Below, one piece after another: positions 11,881 to 23,804 of a stretch of 64,000 bases of DNA. The first letter of the stretch is position 1. Each line of letters begins with the position of its first letter. The notes under the pieces were generated by a model. That model made no database searches, was not told the origin of the DNA, and saw nothing but the letters and a program-made list of their open reading frames with translations. The DNA comes from Litoditis marina. Lineage: Eukaryota > Nematoda > Chromadorea > Rhabditida > Rhabditidae. Position numbers and translations under genes: made by a program. The stretch spans positions 24,225,413 to 24,289,412 of the forward strand of contig OZ038434.1 in assembly GCA_964036275.1 (NCBI GenBank), read 5' to 3'.

Positions 11881-11914
11881 TGTTACTTAGAAAGACATGC
11901 GTTGGCACATGTGT

Positions 11915-12049
11915 TATACTCTCAGTCAATTTCACAGTCACGTGAAACATGTTACACACAGCAGAACTCAGAAACGTGCAATGACAAAGTGCATGATGCC
12001 TTATTAGAATGCTTACTTTACGTGACTTATCAATTTACTTCTAGTATAG
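11915..12049. mobile_element. MITE, family F
   Basis: TATACTCTCAGTCAATT to TTACTTCTAGTATA, with GTCACGTGAAACATGTTACA inside; closest to the 21,529 copy. Confidence 0.65.
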
Positions 12050-12429
12050 TTGTTCGATAGTTGGAGGCCCGTTTACGTGGCTTTATTCTCTCCAAACTAG
12101 GAAACATATTCGGTTCTCACAATAGAGGAAAATAAATCAGAACAGTTTGTTCGCGATTCGACACGTTCTTCTTGTTTGACCGGAATAACACTCTTTATGT
12201 GAACGATGATTGCGCACCAAAAACGGAAAACGATGCTAGCAGCTTTCCAGATATGTTCTTCAGACATTCGCATAACATCATTCTCAGACATAACCTGGGG
12301 TAGTTAGAGGGGGACATAAGGGGGCGTTTCGTTTTAAGAATATGGGACTTAGGGGGGTACTTCCGGAATTCGTTACCGCAAGACTTGGTACCAGATTTTC
12401 CACGGCTAAGTCCCATGAGAATTGTCTTA

Positions 12430-14330
12430 GTTAAACCATCGCTGTGTTTTGATCATTCTCTCGCCGAAACTTGTTGATCCGAAAAAGTTGTTAAATTTGT
12501 CACGTTCAGTTGGGACAAGTTCGGTACACGGAACTGCCATTCGTCACACTTTTTCATTTATCTGAAGTCATGAAAAAGGTATGGAATCACTATTATTTGT
12601 TAGACAATGGAAAAAAAAAGATTGGTATTATTGATAATTGATTAGCTGGAATGAACATGATAGATATTTTTTCGTCACTTTTCGCCTTATTGCCGTCATC
12701 TTACTCACGAAACGCGTAAAAAAAATTCCATAATAACGATACAATTTTTACTTTGGCGACTCGCCGGCGACCACCTGGAGAAAAGGTTAACAGATATCTG
12801 TGATATTATGATTGGTGCCAATTTTTTCTCATTTTCTATCGCATAGCCGTCCATTAACCCACACAACTCGCTAAAACTCTGTTTGGATAATCTCACTGAA
12901 ATATTTTTTTGCCGGCGACTTGCCGGCAAAAAAATATGGCTGAGCACAAATATCAACCCTTGAAAAATCAACGATACGTGAAGTTTTTCAGACTCTTTCA
13001 TCCAGAAGCAAAACCTTCTTCCCAGTCTTGAACACAAAAATAGTTAATTACCGCTGTGTTTTGATCAACTTTTCGCCGAAATTATTTGACACGAAAAAGT
13101 TCTTTTGATTGTCACGTCGTTTGGACGAATTTGGTACACTCAAGTGTAAGTTGTCACACCCTTTTTTCATCTCCCTGAGGTCTACGGAGATCGCGGGCCT
13201 AAAATGGACCTTTATAGGCCCGTGACTTTTCACCTATGAAGGAACCCTATGGGGAATTCAACGGAACTATCCGAGCTGTTCTCAGTTTTCAGACGGTTTT
13301 CTCTCCAGTTCGTATAGTCGTCATTTTCCCCATAAAGACAGCAGAGGGTCCGATTGATTGAGCGATGCCGGGCGAGCGGTCGTTGATTTCCTGCCAGCAG
13401 TTGAGAGTGTGTAGATCAATGATACGCAGAATGGCTGGCTCCTCGCCAAACCCCGCCCCTTACGAAATCGATTGTACGATGTCCACAACGTTCTGACAAG
13501 TCCTATAGCACAACACCATTGAAACACTTTTCGTTCTGATCAGTTTCTCAACGGAACAGAATGATCCGAAAAGTATTTCGATTTGTCACGTTCCGTTCGC
13601 TACACGGAACTGCCTTTCGTCACACTTTTTCCTCCTCTCTAAATTCACGCAAAATGTATAGAAACCCCATACTCGATTAGCAAACAGAGAGAAAGGTTGG
13701 TTATTATCGAATATCAGTTATCTGCAATGAAGACTCAACTATGAACAATTAACAAACTACTGGTGCCAAGTTTCGCATGTTCACACGAGGCATCACCAAG
13801 CAAGGCTGACGTTGGCGGGAAGACGTTTTCTAAACCCAGCACAAAAGTAATTGGCATAAAATTAGATCAAACTACAAACACCGCAAGACACGCCAACATT
13901 CAATATGTATCGCCTGTCTTGGAAAAAACGAACCCTTGTGGAAGATTGTACAAAAGCCATTGCTCAAGCTATCTTTGTTCAACGACACACTGTTGTGTTT
14001 TGATCAGTTTTACCGCCGGAACTATTCGATCCGAAAAAGTATTTCGATTTGTCACGTTCAGTTGGGTCAAGTGCGGTATAGTCGCCATTTTCCCGATAAA
14101 GACGGCAGAGAGCTGGATTGAATGAGCGATGCAAGACGAGCGGTCGTTGATTACTTGTCAGCAGCTTAGAGAGTGTGTAGATCAAAGATACGCAGATTAG
14201 CTGGCTGATCGCCAAACTCCGCCCCTTACAAAATCGATGGTACGGTGTCCACAACGGTGCGACAAAACACATACACAGGAACTGCCTTCGTTACAAAATT
14301 CGTCACGCTTTTCTCCTCTGTAAAGTAGAA
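12430..14330. repeat. Cluster of repeated ~150-bp segments
   Basis: GTTTTGATCA...CGCCG then CCGAAAAAGT and TTGTCACGTTCAGTTGG-like blocks recur near 12,440, 13,060, 13,535 and 13,995, two followed by family L copies at 13,317-13,515 and 14,080-14,265. The last element is followed by a truncated family G copy. No gene seen. Confidence 0.55.
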
Positions 14331-14519
14331 AGGTTTGGAACTGTAATTTTCACTAATAAAATAAACAGTATTGTGTGATTAATAACGTTTAATAACTACG
14401 TAAACAGATTCGAGAAAATGATGAGAAAAACCACCACACGTATGCTTGATACCTATAGGACAGTCGCGGTGGAAATAAACACACCTGATGAAACCTTATG
14501 ATAAACACATCACCAATTT

Positions 14520-14655
14520 CTTATGAGAACCTATTTATTGCTATGCTACAACATTGGAAATTCACGAGTCTCTCACGAAGTGTTCATGAGATTCTCTCGA
14601 GAAACTCATATGAACTTCTCATGTGGTTGGACGGGTCGCTATGCCGCCTGAATAC
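14520..14655. mobile_element. Repeat, family G
   Basis: TTGCTATGCTACAACATT ... CTCATGAGAT-like palindromes ... GCTATGCCGCCTGA; inverted relative at 32,585-32,750. Confidence 0.5.
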
Positions 14656-15670
14656 AGTCCAAGCATGACTGATCACACTACAAACTACAAATCGAACTTT
14701 GTCCACAGTTTTCTGAACATACTGCTATGATGCATACTGAAATGTGTTTTCATCAAAAACCACAGCAGAATTTCAAACGTGCAACTGTACAGAGTATAGT
14801 ATCCAACTTCTGATGTGTTCTCCGTTTTACTGTTTTACGTGTACTTGTAGTATTTTTTCGATGTTTCCTGTTGTGCTGTCTTTTTGTGGTCTGCACAAAT
14901 TTACCCGACAACTGTGAGACAAATAAGTTGTTTTTCTTTCTCGCTTTGGTTCGCTGAAGTGATGTTACAGTGCAGTCTTTCGTTGTTATGAAACAGTATC
15001 ATATACCCGATTCTCGACACAAAGACATTTCTCGTGGAACAATGTTCCTTTATTGCGCAAACTTGAGAGAAACTTATCGAAAACAATGCGAGAGAGGTGG
15101 ATAGAGTATGGGGAATGGAGAGAGTGCAGACAGGCTCCGCAGTGGTTCCGGATGGCGCCACAGTGAAAGAAACGTTGATGGGAATTTCATGAAAAACCGA
15201 AACAAGGAAGTTCAAAATACCTTCTTCATATTTCTGGAAGAGAAATTACTAGTAAGATACCACCCCTTATTTTGTAAGTATTGGAAGGCGTACAGTTTAC
15301 ACGTTTTTACGTGCTTCATGGTCTGAGGATCATTTCGTTCTGAAGTTCTACACTTACCTCAGGCAGCTCATGAAACTATCCGTTCGACTTTACAGTTTTC
15401 AAAAATAGACGGTGCTAGCTGATTAGCTTCTAATATTCTCGGAACATACCCACTCTAACGTGTCTAATGTGTCTGTTTTCACGCATGGCTCAGCCAACGT
15501 GCATACATCTCATCCCAGCCAAACATGCCAATCCGAATGATCTCTTCACAAAACATAACTCCATTACAACGTCTCTTTCAAGATAACTATTGTCCCACAA
15601 TTATTTGGTTCAGTCGCCGTTCTATTCTATTCTATTCTACCTATACACTTGATATAAATATCTTTGTATG
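14656..15670. other. Intergenic, no gene recognised
   Basis: No exon chain found. A 104-codon minus frame at 14,901-15,215 lacks splice context and overlaps repeat motifs. Confidence 0.4.
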
Positions 15671-15679
15671 TGCATATTC

Positions 15680-16130
15680 ATTTAAACATACAATGCAACC
15701 ACATAATTCTGCTGTGTGTTCCGGGATATTATAGCTTATTATGTTCTCTGAATGAGACGTGAATTACGGTCGTACAGATCTCCCAAAACAATCATGAAGT
15801 GGGAAAATACAAATATGAGTATAATACTGAATAATAACATTAATAATTTATTATTTTATGTTCTCAATACGTTTCACGTCTAAACTTGACTACAACCTCC
15901 GTTATAATGTTTATTAAATCATACAAAACGACGACATAATTCTGCTGTGTATTTAGTTAAGTTCTCCCAGAAAAAGCGTGTTCTGAGCAGAATACCTTTA
16001 CGTGCTTTATTTCAAGGTGTTATTCAGGTTCTAATCTGGATTCGACCTTAAATTTTGTTGTAATATTTATTAAATCATACAAAACGACGACATAATTCCG
16101 CTGTGTGTTTTCGAGATATAATGGAATGTA
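15680..16130 (-). repeat. Tandem copies of the CAP-like gene's terminal exon tail
   Basis: Downstream of the stop at 16,272 the last ~40 nt of the coding exon recur three times, near 16,060-16,110, 15,905-15,955 and 15,680-15,722. Each has ACACAGCrGAATTATGTsGT followed by TTGTATG and a TTTAAT-type end. Spacing is about 155-230 bp. The copies at 16.09 and 15.94 kb have GATTTAATAAA where the gene has the stop and GAATAAAG. Confidence 0.7.
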
Positions 16131-16271
16131 CACCCAGAAAAAACTTCTAACTGGGAATATTTGGAGCAGAATACAATGTATGTACAGTATACAATACAGA
16201 ATACAGAATATGTTTCATTTTATGTGGTGTACAGGTTTTAATGTATTTGACTGAAATTTTGTAATCTTTAT

Positions 16272-19200
16272 TCAATCATACAAGACGACCACATAATTCT
16301 GCTGTGTGTTTTCGCAGAACGCGTGGCCGACCCCCACGGTTCGCAACCAGTGCATCAGCAGGTAGTTCAGCGTTCCTGAAACAAATGTAATCATTTTGAA
16401 ACTGGAAAAACGTTTTTTTTCTGAAAAGGAGCTCAAGACTCACGTAGAATAGAAACTCATAAACCCATCAGAAAATGTTGTATACCAGTTATACATAGTT
16501 GTAGGGAAGTTAATTGAACTCACTTCGAACGTTAAAGGAGACCGGAGAGCAACATGGTTTCTCGTAAAGCTGCTGTATCCTACTTTTGATTGGACGCGTT
16601 GCGTATCGCGCGGAATTGTCATGTGAATATCACGTGGACTGATCGAACTAATATACGAGTTATTTGTGCTCTCTGATCTCAATACAGTTAAAAATAGCCC
16701 TAAACAAAGCTTCTGATCAAGTTGTATTCCGGTCTCCTTTAAGAGTCCATCAGGAAATGGTATATAGTGAGTGCCAACCTTATTAATTTCTGTCTCTCAC
16801 CGGAATCGAACCTGCGACCAAAACATTTCTAGCAGGGCGCTAACCACTGCGCTACTAGAGCACATAAGCGGTATGCTTGGGAATCGAAAACGTGTGTGCG
16901 TTCACCGCGGAAAGTGAGATATACAGTACCCTCCCAACTTCCCATTGGCGACGACTATACTATGGTAGAATACTCCAATTTATGATTCTTCTTGGTTGCT
17001 CGAAAATATATATGTAAACATTCTTTTCTCGCATGTTTATACTTTTCTAGATGCATACCAATCACTTTCGATTAACACTAGTGCATGTACTCATTCAGAT
17101 GAGAACAACTAAAATTATAATATAAACGACATTTCATTTTGAGAAAACCTAACTGAAAAACACAAACTTCGGCATTCGCCGCGTGAGGAAAAACAACTCT
17201 TAGAATAAAGTATTCAGTTCGTTGGTGTCAGAAGATGTGTTCGAGTGGGTATCAATATGCTATAGTAAATTTTTTTAGACACAGCAGAAACTGCACCCAC
17301 CGTACTCCTCGGCCTCGTCGAACCACGAATCGACTATGGATGGCGTCAGGTTTCGTCCTTTCCAAATGTTCATTTTTGTTCCGATCTCGCATCTGACAGA
17401 GTAGAGATGTTGTTGAACCAAACAGTAGACGGAACAAAGTACACACACACTAGAGTTGTTAATCGAGCGAATTTTCGAGTTTTCGAGTTTTGATAAATTT
17501 CGAGTTTTCGAGTTTCGAGTTTCGAGTTCGACTTTAAAAACCCTAACACACACACTGAATATGGGCTGTTTGCTTTGGGAAAAGGCGATCTCTAAAGATA
17601 CAGGCACCGTAGCAAAGTTGTGAAAGTGGTGAGCTCACCCTGATTTAGAACCTGATCACAGTCTGGCCACATAGTTGCCAACTTTGTTTGTGTAAGCATA
17701 GTGCAGGTGACCCAAACTTGGGCGAGGTGGTGACCAGAAAGTTCAGCTCGGAGCTGACCTTTTTAGGAGACTTTGCCACGGTGCCAGATCGTTCATGAAG
17801 AAGCTGACTACAACGCTGAATTCTAGTCTAACTGACGGTGTTTGTTATCTGATGCCACTACACGCCATCGGAGACACAATACTGTACAAACTAAAATTCG
17901 AACACGGTAACTTATATTAGATTCTTTCTCATCTGAGTAATCTTATACGGTGTAGTTTGATCCTGTTGCTTTTCAGTCAAAGTTCGTGAACTTCGTGAAA
18001 AAGTTCGTGTATCAAGAGCAAACTACAAAACTTTGGTCATTCCCTGTAGTCCTGTATAGCTCTTAGGGAGTAGTTTACATTTGCCCCCCCCCCACCCTGG
18101 TCGAAAATGGGTTGAAAAGAGCCCGTACTACAATCGGGGCGATTATACACCATGCTTATTTACTGCAGGCTTGGGTTGAGTGGGGGGTGATTGTTCATCA
18201 GTTCCGGGTATGTACTATCACCCCCCCCCCCCCCATTTTGTATTGTGGGGGGTAGTTTACATTTGCCCCCCCCCACCCTGGTCGAAAATGGGTTGAAAAG
18301 AGCCCGTACTACAATCGCCCCCCACCTTTGGGGGCGATTATACACCATGCCTATTCACTGCAGGCTTGGGTTGAGTGGGGGGGGTGATTGTTCATCAGTT
18401 CCGGGAATGTGCTATCACCCCCCATTTTGCATTGTGGGGGGTGATTGTTCATTGTCGAAATGTACAATGTCCCCCCAGGGGGGGGGGGGGGGGGGGGGGG
18501 TAATAGGACCACGAGGGGGTGATTGTTGGGTGGGGGGGGGAGGGGGGGGGGGGGGGCGATTGTACATTTTCCCCGCTGTTTACCTGAACTCCCCGGAGCG
18601 CGCCAGTCGCTCCGCCCACTTTCCCGCCCTCTCAGCCAATGAGGGATCAGCAACCAGAGGAGGACGCTGATTGGCTGATCGAATCTCGTCAATCCTATCC
18701 AGAATAGAGGGTAGAATGGAAGAAGGGAGAGAGGGACGCAGCCTGGGAAAATCGATAATAGATCAAAGAAGTGTTCCAACCATTTTTGTAGTTTGATCCG
18801 GGTACATGTTGTAGTTTACGAATATCGATTTTGAGAAAACAATAGAAGAACAGAGAGATAGGAACGAAATCTGCAAAAATCGATCCACCAAATTTTGGAA
18901 AAATCAATAGATCAAAGCTCAGCTTGCATTAATAAATAGATCAAGGTTCCAAGTTTGAGCTCTTGGAAACCCTACTATACGGCCCTATCTCGTCCAAAGC
19001 AAGCCAGTACTGTATGGGTTGCTCTATGCAGTCAAAAAAATACAAATCTCTGTGAGCGGTTGTTCAGTTTCGAAGGAACACGTAAGCGAAAAGTGTCTTA
19101 AGAATACTCCGTTTTCTCCAAGAAATACGCATCTGAAAATATTGTCCCGATGCCAATAGGTCTCAATGGGAATGAAACGAACTATAACCACGAGACAACT

Positions 19201-21250
19201 CCCAGTCACCTGCCAGTTCCATAGCCGGTCTCTCTGTTGTCTTCCCTGATGTATCCCCTCTCCCGTCGTACCACCACCGCCTCTTTTGCTACTGACGAGG
19301 GACGGGACCACTGGTCCCCGTAGAGGGAACCACCTTCGTACAGCTCCGCTGGGTCTGGAAATCAAGATTAATTGAAACTCGAAGAAAGGGTACATTTTAG
19401 TCTAGAACCTGAGTACGTATGCTAGAAGATCCCGGCACCTTTATCCAATCCTGCGTCTCTCGCTCTGTCTCACTATTTCTTGTCTCTTACCCCGGGATGT
19501 AAGAGCAGAGAAATAGCGTCTGTTTGAGGAGACGCAGGATGGGATGAAGGTGCCGGGATCTTCTAGAATACGTACCCTGGTCATACTTCTTGCACCATAG
19601 CAAAGTTGTGAAAGTGGTGAGCTTAACCTGTTTGAGGACCTGATCACAGTCTGGCCACATAGTTGCCAACTTTCCGTGTTTAAGCATAGTGGTGGTGACC
19701 CAAATCTGGGTCAGGTAGTGTCCAGATAGATCAGCTCGGAGCTGACCTTTCTAGGAGACTTTGCTACGGTGCCTTATGTGGGCGTTCAACTGCCCGCGTA
19801 GTGATGAAAACGGACCTATTGTGATTTTTTTCTTCTGTGTTCCTTTATTTTTATTTATTTGTACTGTTATAGTATTCTTCTATATTGGATGTACGTAATG
19901 AACTAGTATGGAAGTCTTCTGTTATAACTTCAACTTTTACTAGTTTTACACTACAAAACAAGACGCCAACTCAATGAGACAATGACACCGACATAAAAGT
20001 ACTGATCGAGTCTCCAAAACGGGTTGTTGTCACGTGTTAAATGTTTTGCTCTGTTTTCACTCTTGTTTTTTTTTGTTTTTGTTGTTGTAACATTATTGTG
20101 TTTATAGTTGGATCCCGTTAGTTTCTGGTCGAAATTCGTGAGTTATGTCCTTTATAAATATATACTCATACCTTAAAGGCACAGTGGCCCTTAAATACGC
20201 GATTTGAGGGTTTTAAACCGTCTTATTCGTGATTTTGAGGTTTTTTGACCCTAAAAAAGAGAAAATTAGAGTTTTGTAGTTAGTTTCAATAACAAAAAAA
20301 CATCCAACCTACGTATTCCACAGAAGTTCTTCTCAATGTTTCATCTTTCGGTTGATGGTCGATATTTTGAATAGTTGGCAGGGATCGGTGGTGAATATAT
20401 CGATTATTCATGACGAACTCTCGATCGATATATTGATTTCTCGTGACCTGGCGATCGATATGTCGATTATGTGGATGGCAGGGAGGCGGGTTCTCATCAA
20501 AGTGTATGGTACGCTGGAAAAGAAATAGATTAGTAGGAAACAGAAAACAAAATAACACAAAAAGTTAAATATGGTAGCAAATTTTGAGTTCTATCCGATG
20601 TATTTACTGAAGGTGTACTTTTTTCGCGTGACGATTTCAATTATAGTTGCGCTTGCTCGGTAACTAGTGGGGGTGCGTATTTGTAATGTAGTAAGTTTAT
20701 GCACGGAAAATTTGGTTAGCTAAAGTAAGTTTTCATGAACCCCATCATTAAACAACTCTTTAAGGCAATGAGTTCATAACAATCGTATGTTCTACCTCTA
20801 TCAACGAGTTTGAGCCCTCTTAGCTGTTGTTTTATCGGACCGGCTGGGCATCGGCAGGATTCTATCCGAGACCGGAATCTGACTTTTCGTTTGATCTGTT
20901 CACACTTCAGAAATCGCGATTTGCAGTTGCCGACCGTACCCGTGAGAGTAAATCATAACTATAATAACTACAAACCAAATCACGAAGCCAGTTGCCGATC
21001 GTGTTAGTGACATTGATCAGACTACAATTGAAACATCGAACTATAAACTTCAGCCCAAACTACAAACTACGAAGTTCAGTTCCAACCGTGTTTGTTACAT
21101 TGATCAAACTACAACTACAACCTTGAAGCACAAACTACAAAACCAGTTTCCAACCGTGTTGGTGACAGACAGAATTCGACCGTCAGCGGCTCTTCTTTCC
21201 ATGCGTTTCTTTGTCACAAATTGGCGGTTTCTCGGAGAGTTGTACATTTT
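16272..21250 (-). CDS. Divergent CAP (SCP/GAPR-1-like) domain protein
   Basis: Coding exons on the minus strand: 21155-21247 (ATG at 21247, three bases after a TTCAG acceptor), 20313-20513, 19576-19750, 19210-19354, 17301-17392, 16272-16375. The phases match at every junction and give 269 codons plus stop. AATAAA overlaps the stop codon. The N-terminal 98 residues are basic and His/Arg/Asn-rich, with no signal peptide seen. The C-terminal half resembles a CAP domain: a helix with MLKHGKLATMWPDCD, then GTKMNIW where CAP proteins have GENLxW, then VDSWFDEAEEYG (the WY-E helix) and HWLRTVGVGHAF...NYVVVLYD (the W..T..VGxG...VV..Y strand). The usual GEN and GHFTQ catalytic-type residues are absent, and about 45 Arg/Glu/Gly-rich residues are inserted (exon 19210-19354). 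Function unknown. The gene model is stronger than the family call. Confidence 0.62.
16532..16742. mobile_element. MITE, family E
   Basis: Terminal inverted repeats GTTAAAGGAGACCGGA and TCCGGTCTCCTTTAAG bracket about 210 bp in the last intron of the CAP-like gene. Single copy here. Confidence 0.75.
16775..16965 (-). mobile_element. tRNA-derived SINE-like element
   Basis: On the minus strand: leader GTACTGTATATCTCAC, then AGTAGCGCAGTGGTTAGCG (A box) and GCAGGTTCGATTCCGG (B box), then an AT-rich tail. Relatives at 30,030, 52,470, 54,215 and 60,299. It lies in the last intron of the CAP-like gene. Confidence 0.7.
17465..17535. repeat. TTCGAG repeat patch
   Basis: Short run of TTTCGAGTTTTCGAG-type units in the intron upstream of exon 17301-17392. 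Confidence 0.75.
17600..17786 (-). pseudogene. Duplicated, apparently dead copy of the third CAP-like exon
   Basis: About 185 bp matching the region of exon 19576-19750, located in the intron between exons 19210-19354 and 17301-17392. It encodes TKLATMWPDCDQV like the working exon, and the early differences are often silent or conservative. The acceptor TAG has become TAA and the frame ends in a stop after LTTFTTLLRC. Both copies are bounded by inverted GGCACCGTAGCAAAGT-type sequences. Confidence 0.6.
18065..18570. repeat. G/C-homopolymer-rich duplicated block
   Basis: Two ~180-bp copies (from about 18,068 and 18,248) with CCCCCCACCCTGGTCGAAAA and AGAGCCCGTACTACAATCG, followed by TGATTGTTCAT repeats and G runs, including 23 G at 18,478-18,500. 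Translated ORFs here are Gly/Pro artefacts. Confidence 0.8.
19413..19574. mobile_element. MITE, family B, abutting a splice donor
   Basis: Ends TACGTATGCTAGAAGATCCC and inverted TCTTCTAGAATACGTA. Its right end touches exon 19576-19750 of the CAP-like gene, so the donor GTACGTATTCTAG of that exon consists of element sequence. Confidence 0.8.
20900..21154 (-). repeat. Tandem copies of the CAP-like first exon tail and donor
   Basis: The exon end GTCACCAACACG with donor GTTGGAAACTG is followed in the intron by related blocks near 21,076-21,103, 20,990-21,018 and 20,927-20,950 (TAACAAACACGGTTGG, TCACTAACACGATCGGC, GGGTACGGTCGGCAACTG). Family GTAGTTTG motifs lie between them. Confidence 0.55.
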
Positions 21251-21528
21251 CTGAATTGGAAAGGTTACAGTGTGACAGAAAAACACTTTTTAAAACTAAT
21301 GGGTTTCAGTAACAGTGAACATGGATTTTTTGTGCTTTCAAGTTGAAAAAAACATTGAGAAATGAGACAAATTCAATAACGGCTTGAATCTTCGTGAATA
21401 GTCACTTTATGTTAATGTTATGCTCAAATAAGCCGAACTAAAGCTCGAAATAGCCGAATCGAGCTCGGATAACATCATAACTCTTCATGCATACCGCCTC
21501 AGAACTCTGACAAAAACTGTAGAATAGC

Positions 21529-21668
21529 TATACTGTTAGTCAATTGCGCAGTGACGTGAGACATGTTAAACACAGCATAACTCAGATACGTCCTATGACA
21601 AAGCAAAGGGCACGATTCCTCATTAGAAGGCTAACTTCACATTACTGTTCAATTTACCTCTAGTATAG
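21529..21668. mobile_element. MITE, family F
   Basis: TATACTGTTAGTCAATTG to ACCTCTAGTATA. Confidence 0.6.
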
Positions 21669-22600
21669 TGTGTATGTAACTGTACATTCTAATTAGTCAA
21701 ATTCATAGTATGGTTTACAAGTTAGAGGTCGAAGATCAATAAACGAGCGAGATCAAGGTCACTGGATGTTTTGTAAATTATACTTTCAGTCGATATTCTA
21801 AGAATAAATGGATGAAAGCTATGTTGAAACACACCGTTCTGCAAATAGAAGTTGGCGTATATTGCAATCTGTGGCTTGGTGGGTGATTGATATGAGATAG
21901 TATTCAAGAAAGAAGGGGAAACGCAAACATTGAAAGAAAAGAGGAAAATGGTTGAGAAATGAGTCATCTTTGGCAGTTTGAACCGGTTTAGTCTTTTTGA
22001 ACAGTTTTGAACACAACTGCTTTTCCGGAACTTTTTAGGTAATTTTGTAGTTTGCAAAATAGGCAAGAAATATAAACTCTGATAATGAATGGTTCGGATA
22101 GAATGCACACACTTGCCTAGTTTGACGTACGTTATAGAAAACTAAAAATACATAATTATACAATAATATATATTTTAACAGTCTAAACCTGGCAACCTAC
22201 AAAAAGTAAAGAAGAAGGAAAAAATAAAATGGGGAAAGAATGTGTCATCTAGAGCTATTTGAACCGATTCATGAGAAATCATACTCATACGTAAAATACC
22301 CACTCATTTCGATGTTGACTGAGATGCTCGTCTTTACACGACTACGATCGACACAGAAGAAAAGTTTCGGTGTCTTTCTTTTGACAAGGCATAATTCAAC
22401 ACCAAAGTGCGATTATATCGTACATTTTGTTTACACATGCTCACTTTTCTCAGCCCGATAGGAAACTATTTTACGTAATAATAATAATAATAATCTTTTA
22501 CGGCAATCATTTCAGCCGTGTATTACTTTATTGAAAGAAACACATAATCACACAAATCACATATCAACCGTAGAAGGACTGTCCGTAGAGGGGTGGAGAT
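21669..22600. other. Intergenic, no gene recognised
   Basis: AT-rich. A 128-codon minus frame at 21,722-22,108 has no supporting splice sites or domain. An (ATA)n run lies at 22,477-22,493. Confidence 0.4.
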
Positions 22601-22609
22601 AGGCATGGG

Positions 22610-22735
22610 TGAGCTTTGTAACCAGCTCATGCGGTCCGCCATAAAGATACCGCGGCCGGCGGGGATCGAACCCAGGTCTGTAGAGCGACAGCCAAACGCT
22701 AACCACTTGACCACTCGGACGTATGGTTGTAGTTT
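22610..22735 (-). mobile_element. tRNA-like sequence (SINE or tRNA pseudogene)
   Basis: Minus strand: GAGTGGTCAAGTGGTTAGCG (A box) and CTGGGTTCGATCCCCGC (B box) at tRNA spacing. Anticodon and acceptor stems do not pair well, so a functional tRNA is unlikely. Confidence 0.5.
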
Positions 22736-22803
22736 GAGCTAGAAACACGTCAGAAGCTGAAAACGTCACGGGATCAGACTACAAACATAGCGGGACGAAC
22801 CGC

Positions 22804-23042
22804 TATAGTTTGTTCCACCCACTTGTAACCCTCTACAGTAATCTGCTACCTCTTCCAGGTCAAAGTTTGGTATATTAGCGTGTTCAGAACTCCTCAAAAT
22901 GATGATATATGTCTTCTGCATGTTTACTACTACTAACTCTGAAAATTTGAAACCAAAGTTTTGACTTTTTTATTAGAAAACACCCCCTTGAATAATTGAC
23001 GGATTACTGTAGGAGTACATCGATTGGTGAAACAGACTATAT
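22804..23042. mobile_element. MITE, family I
   Basis: Terminal inverted repeats TATAGTTTGTTCCACC and GGTGAAACAGACTATA, about 239 bp. An inverted relative sits at 50,098-50,334 inside the gene at 47.9 kb. Confidence 0.75.
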
Positions 23043-23202
23043 AAATATAGTTCCAATCATTCCCATTGAGACCTCGGCAACGTGCCAACAAAAATTCCCA
23101 GTGCCATTTCACCATGTTAATGTTTTCCAAAACACTGAAAGTTTCTCTGAGAGACAGTCGTCCCTCGTTACAATGCGTAGATGAAAATTCTTTCCATAAA
23201 AT

Positions 23203-23372
23203 CTGCTCAGAACGATTGGCGCCAATTTTCTTCGATTGGCCAGCTACAAAAGCGAGAGAGCGTGCAGGTCAATGAGGCCGCAGACATCTGGGTCTCTCTG
23301 ACCTGCACACTCTCTCGCTCAGCCAATAAAAAAGTGGCTGGCCAATTGGCTGGGAATTGTCTGAGTGTCACT
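23203..23372. mobile_element. MITE, family M
   Basis: Starts CTCAGAACGATTGGCGCCAA, has inverted arms AGCGAGAGAGCGTGCAGGTC / GACCTGCACACTCTCTCGCT, and ends CAATTGGCTGGGAATTGTC. Nearly identical to 50,995-51,165. Confidence 0.75.
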
Positions 23373-23804
23373 TCTATGAACATGCATTCGATAAGTCATT
23401 GGCACGCTGCCAAAGGTCTCAGTGGGAATGGCGAGAACTATAACAATACTTTCTTCTTCTCTCGAAAAAGTTATGGAAATCCACGTAACACAGATTTTTT
23501 TATCGCATACGAGTGACATAAATATAAATAGATGAACACATTCGCCACTATTCGGTTGACATTCCTCTAGACTTTCGAATGTTTGGCTTTCTTTTCATTA
23601 TTCAACCCTTGAACTCACTTGTTATCTAATAAATATTCTATTAACACTTCTCATCCATTTGATCTTTCTCAACTTTTGAAAAATTTCCACCACTATTTGA
23701 GTCTTCTTTCCAGAAATCGAGTTTAATTTTCCTTGTACTTAACGTTTCTATGTTTTTTTTTGTTTCGCTGTGTACAAACACAACGAATCCGGTTAATCCG
23801 GCTG

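Noticed and set aside
12705..13037. 110-codon minus frame
   Set aside because: Runs through a GCCGGCGACTTGCCGGC foldback repeat and has no splice or domain support.
14901..15215. 104-codon minus frame
   Set aside because: Overlaps repeat motifs (GTCTGCACTCTC) and has no gene context.
22610..22735. tRNA gene
   Set aside because: A and B boxes are present but the anticodon and acceptor stems do not pair; called tRNA-like instead.
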